Shown here: positions 12,721 to 24,149 of the stretch, piece by piece
How positions within the stretch are numbered: the first letter of the stretch is position 1
Layout of the letters: the number at the start of each line of letters is the position of its first letter
Source: Xestospongia bergquistia
Taxonomy: Eukaryota > Porifera > Demospongiae > Haplosclerida > Petrosiidae
Assembly (NCBI GenBank): GCA_963965975.1
Contig: OZ014412.1
Span: forward strand, 11,608,849-11,672,848
Direction of reading: 5' to 3'
DNA: 64,000 bases
The notes under the pieces: model-generated
Told to the model about the DNA's origin: nothing
What the model saw: only the letters and a program-made list of their open reading frames with translations
The model's database searches: none
Program-made: the position numbers and the translations under genes

Positions 12721-13577
12721 CATAATAGAACAGTCCTAAATACCACATATTTGTTCTTTCTAAAAAGTTATTTGTTGAAGTAAATAAATTAACTGTCATT
12801 TACTTCAAGAATAAAAGATACTATAATTAAAATGTAGATCTAATATCCACTGAAATAGCTATAATATATTAATGTGCTTTATTTTGTCTTTGCTAGTATG
12901 TAGGGATGATACAACTCATATCCCTGCCACTTGCATAATTCTTACTTCACTGTAAATGATACATTTTTACTTTTTCAGGCAAACACATTTACCATTAACA
13001 ATGAAAATATAATGGCCAAATTAATGTATGCTATAGACATGCATTCTACATAATATATTAACAAGTGTTATGATGAAGTTAATGAACTTTTCAGTCATTC
13101 TATCAACTACAAATATAATGTTGTCTTCTTATTTATAACTGTTATTACATCCTTGAACTACATCACTGTTACATAATGAAGGATTTCTACAAGTCTCTTA
13201 GAGGTTCTCATTGTCTACAGATGTAAAAGATCATAGTACATTACAACTTTTGTCTTAAATCTGTACTTTGATATTAAGTTATAGCCTCTTTGTCTTTGTA
13301 TATGTAGAAACACATACTTGCTTATTGATATTTTTTTTATCTTATAAAACCATTTCTCTCTATTGAGTATGATATATTATATCATATTATGATAATAATA
13401 TTATGTATTGTGTAACTAATGGGCTATAAATGTTGTTATAAAAATTATATAAAAACAAAATATACAAATATTTCTCCAATGATGTGTCTTAGCAAACAAT
13501 TCTGAAGAGCAGTAAATGATCTAGTGCCCAATGTTTTGTAAGTTAGCAACTTGGTCACCTGATCCAGTTATTAGCAA
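12721..13577. other. AT-rich intergenic stretch
   Basis: Nothing recognisable was seen. There are short AT-rich imperfect palindromes near 13370-13400 (TATTATATCATATTATG) and no open frame with a family signature. Confidence 0.4.
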
Positions 13578-14330
13578 TTTTGCTTCATTTATTAAACTCT
13601 TAAATTCAATGACTAGTAGTAATTTATGAGGGTCTTTTTCTGTCTGGTCTTCTATAGGCTTTTTGTTAGTTTATGTGAAGAGTTTCATATAAGTCTGTAC
13701 TTACTCTCTGCAATTTGTCTTCAATATTCTTAAAGAAGCAGACTTCATTAACTTGTTATGATGTTGTATACAAATACACTTCATTGAAGTTGCAGTAATA
13801 AAATTAATATTATAATAAGTACATGTGCTATCTTTTACACCACTGATCTCCACCCCTAAATTTGAATGCACAATGGGACATTCTCTTGAATCACTACATG
13901 TGCATTAATATATGGTGTGATGTGTACGATTCTGTAGGCTTTCCTAATTGACTGTTAATTTATGCCCATATAATATTATGAGAGATAAGTACATAATTGT
14001 CTGAACTAATCACATAACAAACAGACCCAAACCAGACACCAGCTGTATTATTCTATAGCACCTTCTGGTATAATATAGTATACGATCAATTTTCAAAAAA
14101 TTTGGCACTCAAATTTTAAAAATAAATAAATACTTCAAAGAACTCTCAGAATACACATCTATTAAGATTCACCAGATGTTATTACTTTATCTAATTTCAG
14201 CAAATTCTCTAATTTGAAAGCTACATTTCAAAATTAATACATATATCCATGATGAGAAAACCTAATCTTGTCTATTTACTAAATGAGTTGGTGCTAGAAG
14301 ACTTATAACCAAACAATAAAAAAATATATA
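13578..14330. repeat. Diverged dispersed repeat, copy 2 (partner at 1-760)
   Basis: This is the second copy of the repeat at the left edge, in the same orientation. It ends with GTTGGTGCTAGAAGA near 14290 as in copy 1. The copies lie about 13.5 kb apart and bracket the EF-hand fragments and the GABA-B-like array. Confidence 0.7.
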
Positions 14331-14400
14331 TTATAATTATATTATATTTAATAAAATTACATAACACAAAAACACACTACATACATGAATTAGATTACAT

Positions 14401-15600
14401 GCACAGTAAAAAGTGATGGGTAGAAAGTACCCAAACGTTTGGGTCAAACACCTGCAACTCAGGTACCTGTGTCTTGGGTTAAAATAACCCAATGAAAATA
14501 ATAGTTAAAGCAACTGTCAAATGTACTGGTAATTATAACCCACACCTATAGTTAAAATAACATCTGATATAGTAGTTGAGGTAACAATTGCTGTTACTTT
14601 AACTTCGTGCACTGTGGTTACTGTAACACTTAGTAGGTTTGATTCTAACATATGTTACAGTTATCATAACTAACAAAATATGTTGTTATAACTAATATTG
14701 TTAATGTGAATCATTGGTGGTGACATGACTCTTTGTTTGGTTTCATCATGTAATGTACTTTATTTTGATAGCCACACTGAAAAAAGCATGTTGTCATTTT
14801 AACTAAGGTCTTCGTTACTACAGTTACATCAATATGACATAAGCCCAATTCAAAGTTGCTACAAGGCCAGTACTAGTGTAACTCAATAAGCATGGAGCAT
14901 GGAGTAGTTACATCTACAACTGCATTGGTTTTACTCCCACTTTGCTATAGTAGTTGAATCATGGCTTAAATTAAAGCTACAAGTGGACACTAAGTTAGTT
15001 AAGTTGAAATAGTATCTATTTCTTCCTCATAATTTCCGTTATTGGACATAAACTACAAAGACTACTTTTGGCTTTTAGTTGGCTTTTCACATATTAAGTT
15101 AGACCAGTTTTTGGCTTTGTGGTAACTCAATATTGGGCTTATATCAACTTGATGAGATTCTGGTAACAAGGACAACAGTTGAAATGACAAAATGCTATTT
15201 TAAGTGCATTGTTATACCTATGTCATTTCTATTTCTTCACATCAGTCATTAATATCTGATTTATTTGATTATAACGTTTATCATGGTCATAAACTAACAG
15301 ATGGTTTGACTTATATTTATCTAAAACACTATGTTATGTAAACTAATATTCCTTTGTCTCCCTTTTACCAATTTGTTTTAATAACTAGATTACATTGTTA
15401 GTTTGGTGTTAAACTACCTAACCTAGTTATAGTAACAGTCAGTCAACATGGTAGCTTCAACCAACTTAGTTACATTAATCCATTTTAGTTAAAGTTACCC
15501 AGGAGTGTCAATTCAATTACATGTAGGTTAATATAATCCATTTGTATTGTAGTTGATACAACCATTGCAGGCAGTTTTAACTTTGTGTTTTTTGCTGTGC
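14401..15600. mobile_element. 1.2-kb terminal-inverted-repeat element packed with short GTTA/TAAC motifs
   Basis: The element starts GCACAGTAAAAAGTG and ends TTTTTTGCTGTGC, giving an imperfect terminal inverted repeat of about a dozen bases. The two ends are exactly 1200 bases apart. A related inner copy of the end (CACACTGAAAAAAGC) occurs at 14774. No open frame of note is present, so it is a non-autonomous element. Its interior repeats short motifs such as GTTAAAATAAC, GTTACTTTAAC, GGTTACTGTAAC and GTTATAACTAA in both orientations every few tens of bases. No clear target-site duplication is visible at the borders. The superfamily is unknown. Confidence 0.55.
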
Positions 15601-17032
15601 AAACACTTTCATGGTGGACCATTGTTCTTTACATGATACATTATATATACTCAATGATCCTTTCATATACACTGCTATTATATATCTTGATTTATTGTCT
15701 CATAAACTGGAGTAGTAGAAATGAGTGATGATTTTTGTTCCACTGCACTATATGCTATATTCTCTGATATTTCAATTAATGAATGATGATCTGGTCCTCT
15801 AATTATACCAGAGACTTCATTTTTAACTAAGAACTCTTTTATCACTTGACTAGTCTCACCTCTACTCTGTTTAGTACTGGACACTAATAGAACACACATA
15901 CACACACATAGTGGCAATAGTTACTACTATATAGTACTGACCTTTATATATCAAGATTATTAACATAACAATTATTATTACTAATAAGATAATACTACTA
16001 CTACTGATAATAGCAACAACTCCATCATTTAGTACTATAGAAAAGAAATAGATGAACAACAGTAGTAATATATTTAACTTACTACTACGTTCACTATCTG
16101 TAGGTTGGGAACTTGTTATAGTGGGCGTGACTGATCATGGAGGTACTACAGTAGTAGTAGTAGTAGGACTGATTTCTACAATACAGTTAAGATAAAAATT
16201 GTTAATTATATTGAATATACTCACTTGGTTGGACAGTGATCTCACCAGTTGTCATGGTCACCTCAGATGTACCATATTGATTTGTAGTTATAATATTAAA
16301 TTAAACTGATCCTCCATTAGTTAATACAAAAGTAAAAGCTACTATAGCATTGTTGATATAGTTTATAAAGGAAAAGCTCTCAGTTTGTACAATAGAGTTA
16401 TAAGTTATATTAATAATGAACTGGAAGGTAGTTTGTCACCAGGTGAACGAGTATGAACCTCAAGAGTCACCTGACCAGGAGATGAGGTAGTTGATATTAC
16501 TTTAAGTATTGATGGTATATCTATTGTATAATATAATATTGACATCATTATAGTTATGTAAAAATTGATAACACAATAGACCTCTACATCATCAATATCT
16601 CGACCTGCAATATGATGAAATGTCCATAATATATCGATATTACCATTAAATGAATTATCATTGACTGTCTGGAACACTGAAACTAAGAGATAACAACAAT
16701 ATATTATATATACACATTGATATAACACAATTACCTCCTCTCATTGTCATTAAGGTGATTAAATCACTAGGTTGACACTTGAATAGATCAATATTGTCTC
16801 TCATGGCAACAGTAACATACAATAACATTATACAAAGTAAAAGAGATGATGCCCCTAATAATCAGTGTGGTATTAGTATTATTTAAGATGACATCAAAAG
16901 TAGAAGGTGATACTATGACAACATGATAATAACTAACAGTTTGAGCACCTAGTTCACTAGATGACCACATTAGCTTGACAGTTGTATCAGTGACATCCAA
17001 TTATGCAATGCATTAATATATTTTTAGTGTAA

Positions 17033-17192
17033 TTTCTAAAGAGAGAACTTTTCTTTCTGACTGAGGATGACTGAATAAAGTTGATGCTTTTATACTAATG
17101 ACAACATGTGCTTTTTATCTGGATACTTCCAGAAGCATAATTAAAATTATAATGAATAATAATAAGTTATTAATGATTAACAGCTCACTACA
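17033..17192 (-). repeat. 3' LTR of Gypsy A
   Basis: It matches 21000-21191 but lacks two internal stretches (around the TTTTTGAAATATAACTAAC part and a short ATAATG repeat), which accounts for the length difference. Indels between LTRs indicate an insertion that is not recent. Confidence 0.9.
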
Positions 17193-17252
17193 TCACTCCC
17201 CCTCCAGTGTCTATGACACGAATGATGTAAAACGGTTTGGAAAATGAATAAG

Positions 17253-20150
17253 TCATCCAGAGCGAGTTGTACGGGTGGGAGGTTGAGTGGTTGACTCGTG
17301 GGTGGTAGGTGGAGGCTTGTCATCAAGGTGTGCTGGCTTGAGCCGGTCGATGGAAACTGTATCTTTTCGACCATTGATATCAACGGTGTAGTGTTTATCC
17401 GTTCTTTTTACAACTAGAAATGACACATCATATGGTGGCTGAAGTGGTTTATGTACTACGTCTTGGCGGATAAAGACATGGGTGGCAGTGGCTAAACCTT
17501 TCAGAATGTTACTGTCATTATTAGTGAGTTGCCAAGGTGGTGATAAGTGGATATGTTGCATAAGTGCTTTTAATTGTCTGACATAGTTGGATGGATCCGG
17601 GAGTGATTCGGTAGTTGTAGGAGTGAAGTATTCTCCAAGTAAGCAGAGAGTTGTGCCATACACAAATTCAGCTGCTGTAGAAGAAATGTCCTCTTTTAGG
17701 GAAGTTCAAATTCCCAGCAAAACAAGTGGAAGGGCATCCATCCACGAGTTTGTATTGGTTTGTGCTTTCAAAGCACACTTCAGCTGTCTATGGAAATGCT
17801 CCACCATTCCATTTGATTGCGGGTGGTAAGCTGTTATATGTGCCCGTTTGCACCTGAGAAATGACATTAGATTTTTCCATAGATGAGATTCGAATTGACT
17901 GCCACGATTGGTAACAATAGTCGAGGGAACACCGAACCGGGATACCCATCCCTTGATAAATGCTTGTACCACTGTCTCTGCAGTAATATTTGTGATGGGA
18001 ATAGCTTTGGGCCACCTGATGAAACGGTCAATGCAGGTTAGGAGATAAGAAAAACCTCGTGATGATGGCAGCAGTCCAATCAGGTCAACATTAACTATTT
18101 TGAAATGAACTTTGGGAGCGGGAAAGGATGACAGTGGAGATCGTATATGATGCTGTATCTTTGCTCATTGGCACTGGACACAAGAGCGTGTCCAACGGCG
18201 AACATAGGAATTGATGCCAGGCCATACATACCAAGTAGTAATGAGCTTATGTGTCGCTCGTATCCTTGGGTGTGATAAACGGTGGATAGAATCAAAATAA
18301 AACTCGTCGCCACACTTTTGGAACTACGGGACGTTGTGTGCCAGTAGAGGTATCACAGTAACTTGGATGGGATGAGTTAGGGAGTGGCATGGCTTCAACT
18401 ACTAATGGGGACTATGGGGACGGTTGAAGTGCTTGAATTTGGGGATCAGTGGACTGAGTCTCGACCATACTAGCGTAATCTACTGTGGGGGGTTGTCCTG
18501 ACAACAGACCATTTATCTCAATGCGGGAGAATGCATTTGCTACAGGATTATCAGATCCCTGGATATGTCGTATATTGGAAGTGAACTGTGAGATATAATC
18601 TAGTTGCCATGCTTGACGAGGTGAGTGACAATCGGAGCGAATATTCAAGGCAAAAGTTAACGGTTTGTGATCAGTGAAAACATGGAATTCTCTGCCTTCT
18701 AGAAAATGTCTGAAATGTTTAATGGCTAAATAAACAGCCAGTACATCACTGTCAAATGTGCTATAACGTTTTTCTGTAGAAGTCATTCTTTTGGAGAAGA
18801 AGAAAATTGGATGCCATGAGCCTTTGATGTGTTGTTGCAGGACAGCACCTACTGCTGTGTCAGATGCATCAGTCATAAGACATGTGGGTACATCAAGGGC
18901 AGGGTAGGATAGAAAGGAGGCAACAGCCAAAGCTTCCTTGGTATTTCTGAAGGCAGCTATTGCATCATCATTCCAAGTGAGAGTATGGGACTTTGGTTGT
19001 GTAGCCTTAAGTAGGTCATGTAGGGCCTGCATCAGGTCAGTGCAATGGTGAAGGAAACGATGGTAAAAATTGACCATTCCAATGAACCGACATAGCTGAC
19101 ATGGAGATGTAGGCTGAGGGAAATCACGAATGACTGCAACTTTGTCTGGAAATGGGGCAACACCTTGAGAGGTAACCTGATGTCCTAGGAAATCTAGTTG
19201 GTCAACACCAAAAATACATTTGCTTAAATTAATGATAATCCGAAGAGAAGCAAGACGTTCAAAAACAGACTTCAAATCTCGTAGGTGTTCTTTGGGAGTA
19301 CTGCTAGCAATCAGTATATCATCAATATAGACATATGTGTTGGAAATGCCACATAGGACTCGATCAATAAAACGTTTAAAAGTCTGTGTAGCATTCCTTA
19401 GGCCAAAAGGCATGCGAACATACTCAAATAGGCCAAATGGTGTCATTATTGCTGTTTTTGGAATGTCTGCTGGATCTACAGGGATTTGATGATAAGCACG
19501 TGTGAGATCTAGTCTTGAAAATATGGTGGCACATTGTAACGTTGAAGTGAAATGTGGATGTGTGGTACTGGATAACGGTCGGTAACAGTACATTTGTTCA
19601 AGGTGTGATAATCCCCACAAGGACGCCAATCACCACTAGTCTTTTTGGGCACCATGTGTAGGGGTGACGCCCATGGGCTTGACAATGGTCTGATGATACC
19701 CAGGTTAAGCATGTGCTCAAACTCCTGCTTTGCAACATGCAGACAATCGGGAGGCAGTCGTCTTGGACGGGCAGACACAGGTTGGCCAACAGTCTGGATG
19801 TGGTGTGTGACGGCATGCCTAATAGGGATGTCTAGCAAAGAGATTTGTGTAAGCGTGGGAAATTCAGACAATAGTGTGAGGTATGGATTGTCATGGTTCT
19901 TGGGGTAAAAAGATTGACTAGGAGAAGAGTCCATAGAAAGGATATCATGAACATGAATATGTGTATAATCATCAGTCAATTGTTGCTTTCTCATGTTTAC
20001 CAGCAGTCCGAAATGTTGAAGAAAATCAGCACCTATAATGGGCTTTTGCACCTCAGCGATGACAAAAATCCAAGGTAGTGAACATCTGAGGCCAAGGTTA
20101 AGATTCAGGAACCGCTTCCCATAAGTACAAATAGGAGTGTTATTCACTGC
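17253..20150 (-). pseudogene. Gypsy A pol (protease-RT-RNase H-integrase), defective
   Basis: The order is protease C-terminus ([14 protein letters not shown]), reverse transcriptase with the catalytic YIDD box ([12 protein letters not shown]), RNase H ([23 protein letters not shown]) and integrase (HHCC region, then core, then C-terminal domain at 17253-17663). The protease region carrying the DTG active site is missing: gag's GNTQAGH runs almost directly into [11 protein letters not shown]. In the integrase core the expected Asp-Arg-Gly reads VTNRGSQFES, so the second catalytic Asp is Asn. The zinc region has a TGA after SCVQCQ. RT changes frame near 19510-19600. The element cannot encode a complete polyprotein. 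Confidence 0.9.
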
Positions 20151-20167
20151 CGGAACGCCTGTTGCCG

Positions 20168-20969
20168 CTAATGTCCAGCCTGGGTGTTTCCCAAACTACA
20201 GGGCTCCTTGCATTTCTGTGCAGCTTCCCCATGGTACCAGCAGAGGGTGTCATCATGTGGAAGAGTTTTTGGAGCTGGACTACATTGTTGACGGGTGCGA
20301 AAAGAGTTACGGTGTTGGAATCTGGGTCTGTCGTGGGTCAGTGATGTAATTAGGTCAGCCAGGCAGGCAACTTCTTCATGCAATAGAGTAATTTCAGAGT
20401 TTGTTTGCTGGGTGGAGATTGAAGCGACTGTAGGTGTTACCACTTCCATGACTTTGTCTGCCATGTCTGCCAGCTTGCTCAGGTCCAATGAGGTGTCAGC
20501 TGATGCGAGTACCATACGGACGTTGGGAGGCAACCTTTGTAAAAACAATTCACGAAGAAAGGAGTTAGCATCTGCTAAGGTCCCGAGTTTGTCACCAGGA
20601 AGTTGCTGCATTTAACGCAATAGCTGAGTCGGTTTACGGTCTCCTAGTTGTTCACAACTGATGAGTTCTTGCAGCTTATGTTGCTCCGAGGCAGCTGTGC
20701 GTTTGACGAGTTCGAATTTAAAGGTGTCGTATCGAGCTTCGTCTGGCAGTCTAAGGAGAAGATCTCTAACTTCGACAGCAAATTCAGGGCTGAGGGAACT
20801 GACAACGTAATCAAAACAAGTCTTTTGAGAAGTAATTCCTCTCGTAGTGAACTGCGCCTCTATTTGAGTGAACCAAACTTCTGGTTTAGCAGGCCAGAAT
20901 GGTGGCAGTTTGATGCTGACGGCAGCCAGAGAGGGCGTTGAGGAATATTAGGGTCTGGATCAGTCATTT
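20168..20969 (-). pseudogene. Gypsy A gag
   Basis: The gag reading starts near [10 protein letters not shown], shifts one frame into [20 protein letters not shown], runs through [18 protein letters not shown], meets a TAA just before MQQLPGDKLGTLADA and ends with the cysteine-bearing [16 protein letters not shown] tail. This layout is typical of the short gag of metazoan Gypsy elements. It has one frame change and one stop. Confidence 0.8.
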
Positions 20970-20999
20970 TGCTCTACTGAGTAGCGTCAGGGTCACCAA

Positions 21000-21191
21000 T
21001 TTAGTGTAATTTCTAAAGAGAGAACTTTTCTTTCTTTTTGAAATATAACTAACTGAGAATGACTGAATAAAGTTAATGCTTTTATACTAATGACAACATG
21101 TGCTTTTTATCTGGATACTTCCAGAAGCATAATTAAAATTATAATGTATAATGAGTAATAATAAGTTATTAATAATTAACAGCTCACTACA
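21000..21191 (-). repeat. 5' LTR of Gypsy A
   Basis: This is the longer LTR copy. The minus strand begins TGTAGTGAGCTG and ends AATTACA(CTAAA), directly followed by the primer-binding-site candidate. Confidence 0.9.
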
Positions 21192-22050
21192 TATTGATCT
21201 CAGTAAGCACAGCAGCCTCTGAAATCATGTACGCTATGTTCAGTTTACAAATAGGCACAAGGTAGGCTCATTCTTCAATGACAGTAACCAATCCAAGATG
21301 AAATTTGTAATTATATACCTTGAAAATCCAAATTAAATTCTTTTGATACACCTTGTGTATTAGGTCCACATTTTATTAGTGATAGATCAAACTCATCTGT
21401 AAAATTGAATATAGTAAATTTAGTCTCATATGTTAGTGAAAAGTCTGGTATAACATCTCCAATACCTGTGATTTTACCTACTAGGTCTACTGGGGATATA
21501 AGCTCACCAGTATCAGTGTCATCAGTTATAACAGCAATAGAATCTGTTTGTCATTTAAACCCAGTTCCATATTATTGCTGATCACCTCACAGTAAAGAGA
21601 TATGTTGAGTGTCCCATCATCAGTGAACACATAAGCTGGACCACTATCAGTATTATTAGGAACTGTTGAGTAAATGACTTGACCCTTAGCAGATAATGCA
21701 ATCCGGATAGTTAGAAGAAAGCACATCAGTAAAGTTGTAAAGACCTGCATTTCTAGTTAAAGGTGGTCAATGCTCAGATTTTATGAACATCTACAATTAC
21801 GTTATATCAAATGAATATTCGTATAAAGACAGATTACACTAGTATACAGATAACACCACATCATGAGGCCACACCCTCTGGTTGACAAAAGACTGAAAAG
21901 AATAGTCTATAATTAAGCTTACATTATGAATGTAGTCATTCATCTTAACACTAAACTCAATTAATTTGCTTTGTTTGACCAACTAATGGAGTGGCTTTAA
22001 CCAGGAGGGTGTAACTATCTTTAACTGCAATCGTAAGACTGGCAAAAACT

Positions 22051-22162
22051 AGCTTAGTGAAATCTATTAACAATCCTACAAAAATCATAGTGACTAAAAC
22101 ATGCATAGCTTAGTGAAATCTATTAACAATCCTACAAAAATCATAGTGACTAAAACATGCAT
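22051..22162. repeat. 56-bp perfect tandem duplication
   Basis: The unit beginning AGCTTAGTGAAATC and ending AACATGCAT occurs twice head to tail at a period of 56 bases, with no difference visible. It lies between the two receptor pseudogenes and must be recent. Confidence 0.97.
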
Positions 22163-22659
22163 ATATATACTATCACCTGGACTTGAGCCTGTGTAAAAGC
22201 GACATAATGACAACAATTCATGTCATTGCTAGTTATATAATTCATGCAAATTTTAGTTATTGATACCATTCACCATTAGTAGAAGATGAGCTTGGTGTGT
22301 TTTTGAGGTGTTATTGCAAGTGATTGAACCAGATATATGTGAAGGAACAAATTTATCAAAATACATGATGCTGGTTGTTGTTTTTTCTGAAGATAAAGCA
22401 GAAGAAGAATTTACTCCACTCTTCATTCCTCATTCTATATTGGTCTGATAATAGTCCCACAGACAGCAATTTATTCTGATACCTTTTTTGCATCAACAGA
22501 GATATTAGTAATGTACTCACTACTCAGACAGCTTAAGCATTTTTTGGGTTACACATGTATTAACGCTTGACTCCCGAAATGGCAGATAGCAACTGTTCAG
22601 TTGTTAAAAGATGCACCGCCTCTCGATAATTACTTCCGCGCAACCAATCTATAATGACA

Positions 22660-23722
22660 ACTCTAAAACTAACTTTCCACATTCAGAGTACATATGGGAG
22701 TAGTTGTAGCCACAGTACTATTAGCTGTGCAGATATATACTCCACTGTTACCAAATATAGCATTTGTAATCATACTTATGTTTGTATCCAAACTAAAGAC
22801 TACATTATTACGATAATTACCATCAATAGTAAATGACACTTCAGCTGGGAAGTTAGATTCTTGTATAGAACAATTCAGTGCAATAGAACTACCTACTGTG
22901 TTACAATCTTTTAGCTGTCAAACTGAACAAATGTAGGGCCAGCAAATGTAGGACTCATTTGTAATAGTTTTACTTACCATATACTAATAATGTGAAATTT
23001 AAGTATCTGAACATTCAGAGTTAGTTATTCTGATTGTTTGCCATCCATCATTACTACGTACTGGTTAGAAAATCGTAAAGTCACATTATCTCCACTAATC
23101 TGTACAGTAGGAATGTTACTAATACTAAGAGTAACATTGTAAGCAACAATCTGTGGATTAGCATCCACTACAGAAGTGACAGTAGCAGACTGTCCTTCTG
23201 GCCCAGCACCATCACTCATGGTTATGATGTTAGGTTTGACTATATAGAAATATCAATACATATTATGTAATATAACAACTTACAAAGGACTTTCAATATC
23301 AGTGAACCAGTAGTATCAGTACATGTACAAAAAAATTCCATTATTGTCATGAGTAAAGAGAAATATTATCAATCCATTAGCTGAACCAACAGGTCTTACG
23401 TCAATAATTTGTGGATTGTTGTTTGTGATCTGAGAATTTATTCATAAAGAAGAAACCAAAGCATTATTCCCCATATTGCAAGTGATAGTAATATTCTGTC
23501 CAACACTGATAGCTGTATTTGCTAGTACTGATGTAATTTTCCTATATATATAATATATATATTATATTTCTACATACAAACATGTATATTAAAAGAGGGA
23601 AAAGAAATTACATTATTGCTGGCTGTGCTGTATTTGGTTGCCTGCAATTAGATTTGTTATATACAAAATGATGACAGTAGCAAGTATCATTTTGTTATGT
23701 ATCTGAATTAATAAAGAGGAAC
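22660..23722 (-). pseudogene. Second Ig-domain receptor gene, decayed
   Basis: The segment starts with a hydrophobic leader (MILATVIILYITNLIAG, about 23672-23722). An Ig-like exon follows (about 23290-23545; VGQNITITCN with a stop soon after and a one-base shift in the T run before the second cysteine region). A third segment (about 23025-23250; GAGPEGQSATVTS) looks linker-like. A well-preserved Ig domain lies at about 22670-22912 (IALNCSIQESNFPAEVSF ... GNSGVYICTANS), with both cysteines and the D/N-x-G-x-Y-x-C signature. No transmembrane or tail exon is found. It resembles the extracellular half of the neighbouring receptor and was probably produced by tandem duplication. Confidence 0.6.
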
Positions 23723-23879
23723 AATTAAATAACACATTAAAAATAGTCCAATGATCTGGATTGTGAAATGAAGGTGTGGTCTTGTAAGTCTTGTTCAAAG
23801 AACATTAAGGATCTAAACTAGCCACAGTTTCACAGGGAATCTGAGTTCTCCAATTAATGACTTTTACTTAATTATACAA

Positions 23880-24100
23880 GTTTTATATAAGAATTGAAGA
23901 GAACGTTAACATATAATCCTAATTAAGTACAACCTTCATCTAAATGATATCTTTAACACACCAAAGGACCTGATCAAATGCTAGCGAGGACTAACTTATT
24001 GATAAATACTTAATATTTAATACGTCACGCAATCTAAATATGTACTAAATATTATTGCGTGTGGGTGTGGTTCATTATTATTATTATTATGTTATACAAC
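23880..24100. repeat. Receptor-upstream block, copy 1 (partner 40205-40410)
   Basis: The region just upstream of the Ig receptor aligns with 40205-40410: TCTAAATGATATCTTT against TCTAAATGATCTCTTT, ACCAAAGGACCTG, GTTAGCGAGG-like, AATACGTCACG-like and GTGTGGGTGTGGT blocks in order. As no receptor exon follows at 40.2 kb, the partner is an orphan promoter-side copy. Confidence 0.7.
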
Positions 24101-24149
24101 AGCTATTATTATATGTAAATGAAATTGATCATTCAATCTCATCCTCTGA

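Larger units (their letters stand above)
17033..21191 (-). mobile_element. Ty3/Gypsy LTR retrotransposon A, full length but defective
   Basis: Short LTRs (about 160 and 190 bp) bound gag and pol on the minus strand. Just inside the 5' LTR a primer-binding-site candidate reads TGGTGACCCTGACGC, and next to the 3' LTR a polypurine tract GGAGGGGGAGTGA precedes TGTAGTGAGC. If the LTR is taken to TTTAG, a 4-bp direct repeat TATT flanks the element (17029-17032 and 21192-21195); with strict TG...CA ends no duplication is seen. It lies within the Ig/FN3 receptor gene at 15678-21750. Several lesions (see gag and pol entries) make it non-autonomous today. Confidence 0.93.
15678..21750 (-). pseudogene. 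Ig/FN3 cell-surface receptor gene with ITIM-like tail, broken and interrupted by a Gypsy element
   Basis: Reading from 21750 leftwards there is a signal peptide (TTLLMCFLLTIRIALSAKG), an Ig-like exon pair with cysteines at SLYCEV and SLIKCGP, then, beyond the Gypsy element, an FN3-like segment (VTDTTVKLMWSSSELG ... YYHVVIVSPS, 16788-17000), a second FN3-like segment (GNIDILWTFHHIAG, about 16405-16670), a Thr-rich stalk (SPTTTTTVVPP), a transmembrane helix (IISSSSIILLVIIIVMLIIL, about 15975-16040) and a cytoplasmic tail (15678-15875). The tail ends with tyrosine motifs IAYSAV, which fits the ITIM pattern, and VYETI. Damage includes a frameshift near 21555, a 2-bp shift near 16820 and stops near 16297 and 16130. 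Family knowledge suggests adhesion or signalling at the plasma membrane. A functional allele elsewhere is possible. Confidence 0.65.

Noticed and set aside
19645..20941. Several plus-strand open frames within Gypsy A
   Set aside because: They are antisense shadows of gag and pol, which read convincingly on the minus strand.
17029..21195. Perfect 5-bp target duplication for Gypsy A
   Set aside because: With TG...CA LTR ends the flanks (TTTAG and TATTG) do not match; only a 4-bp TATT match is possible if the LTR is extended, so it is left as tentative.
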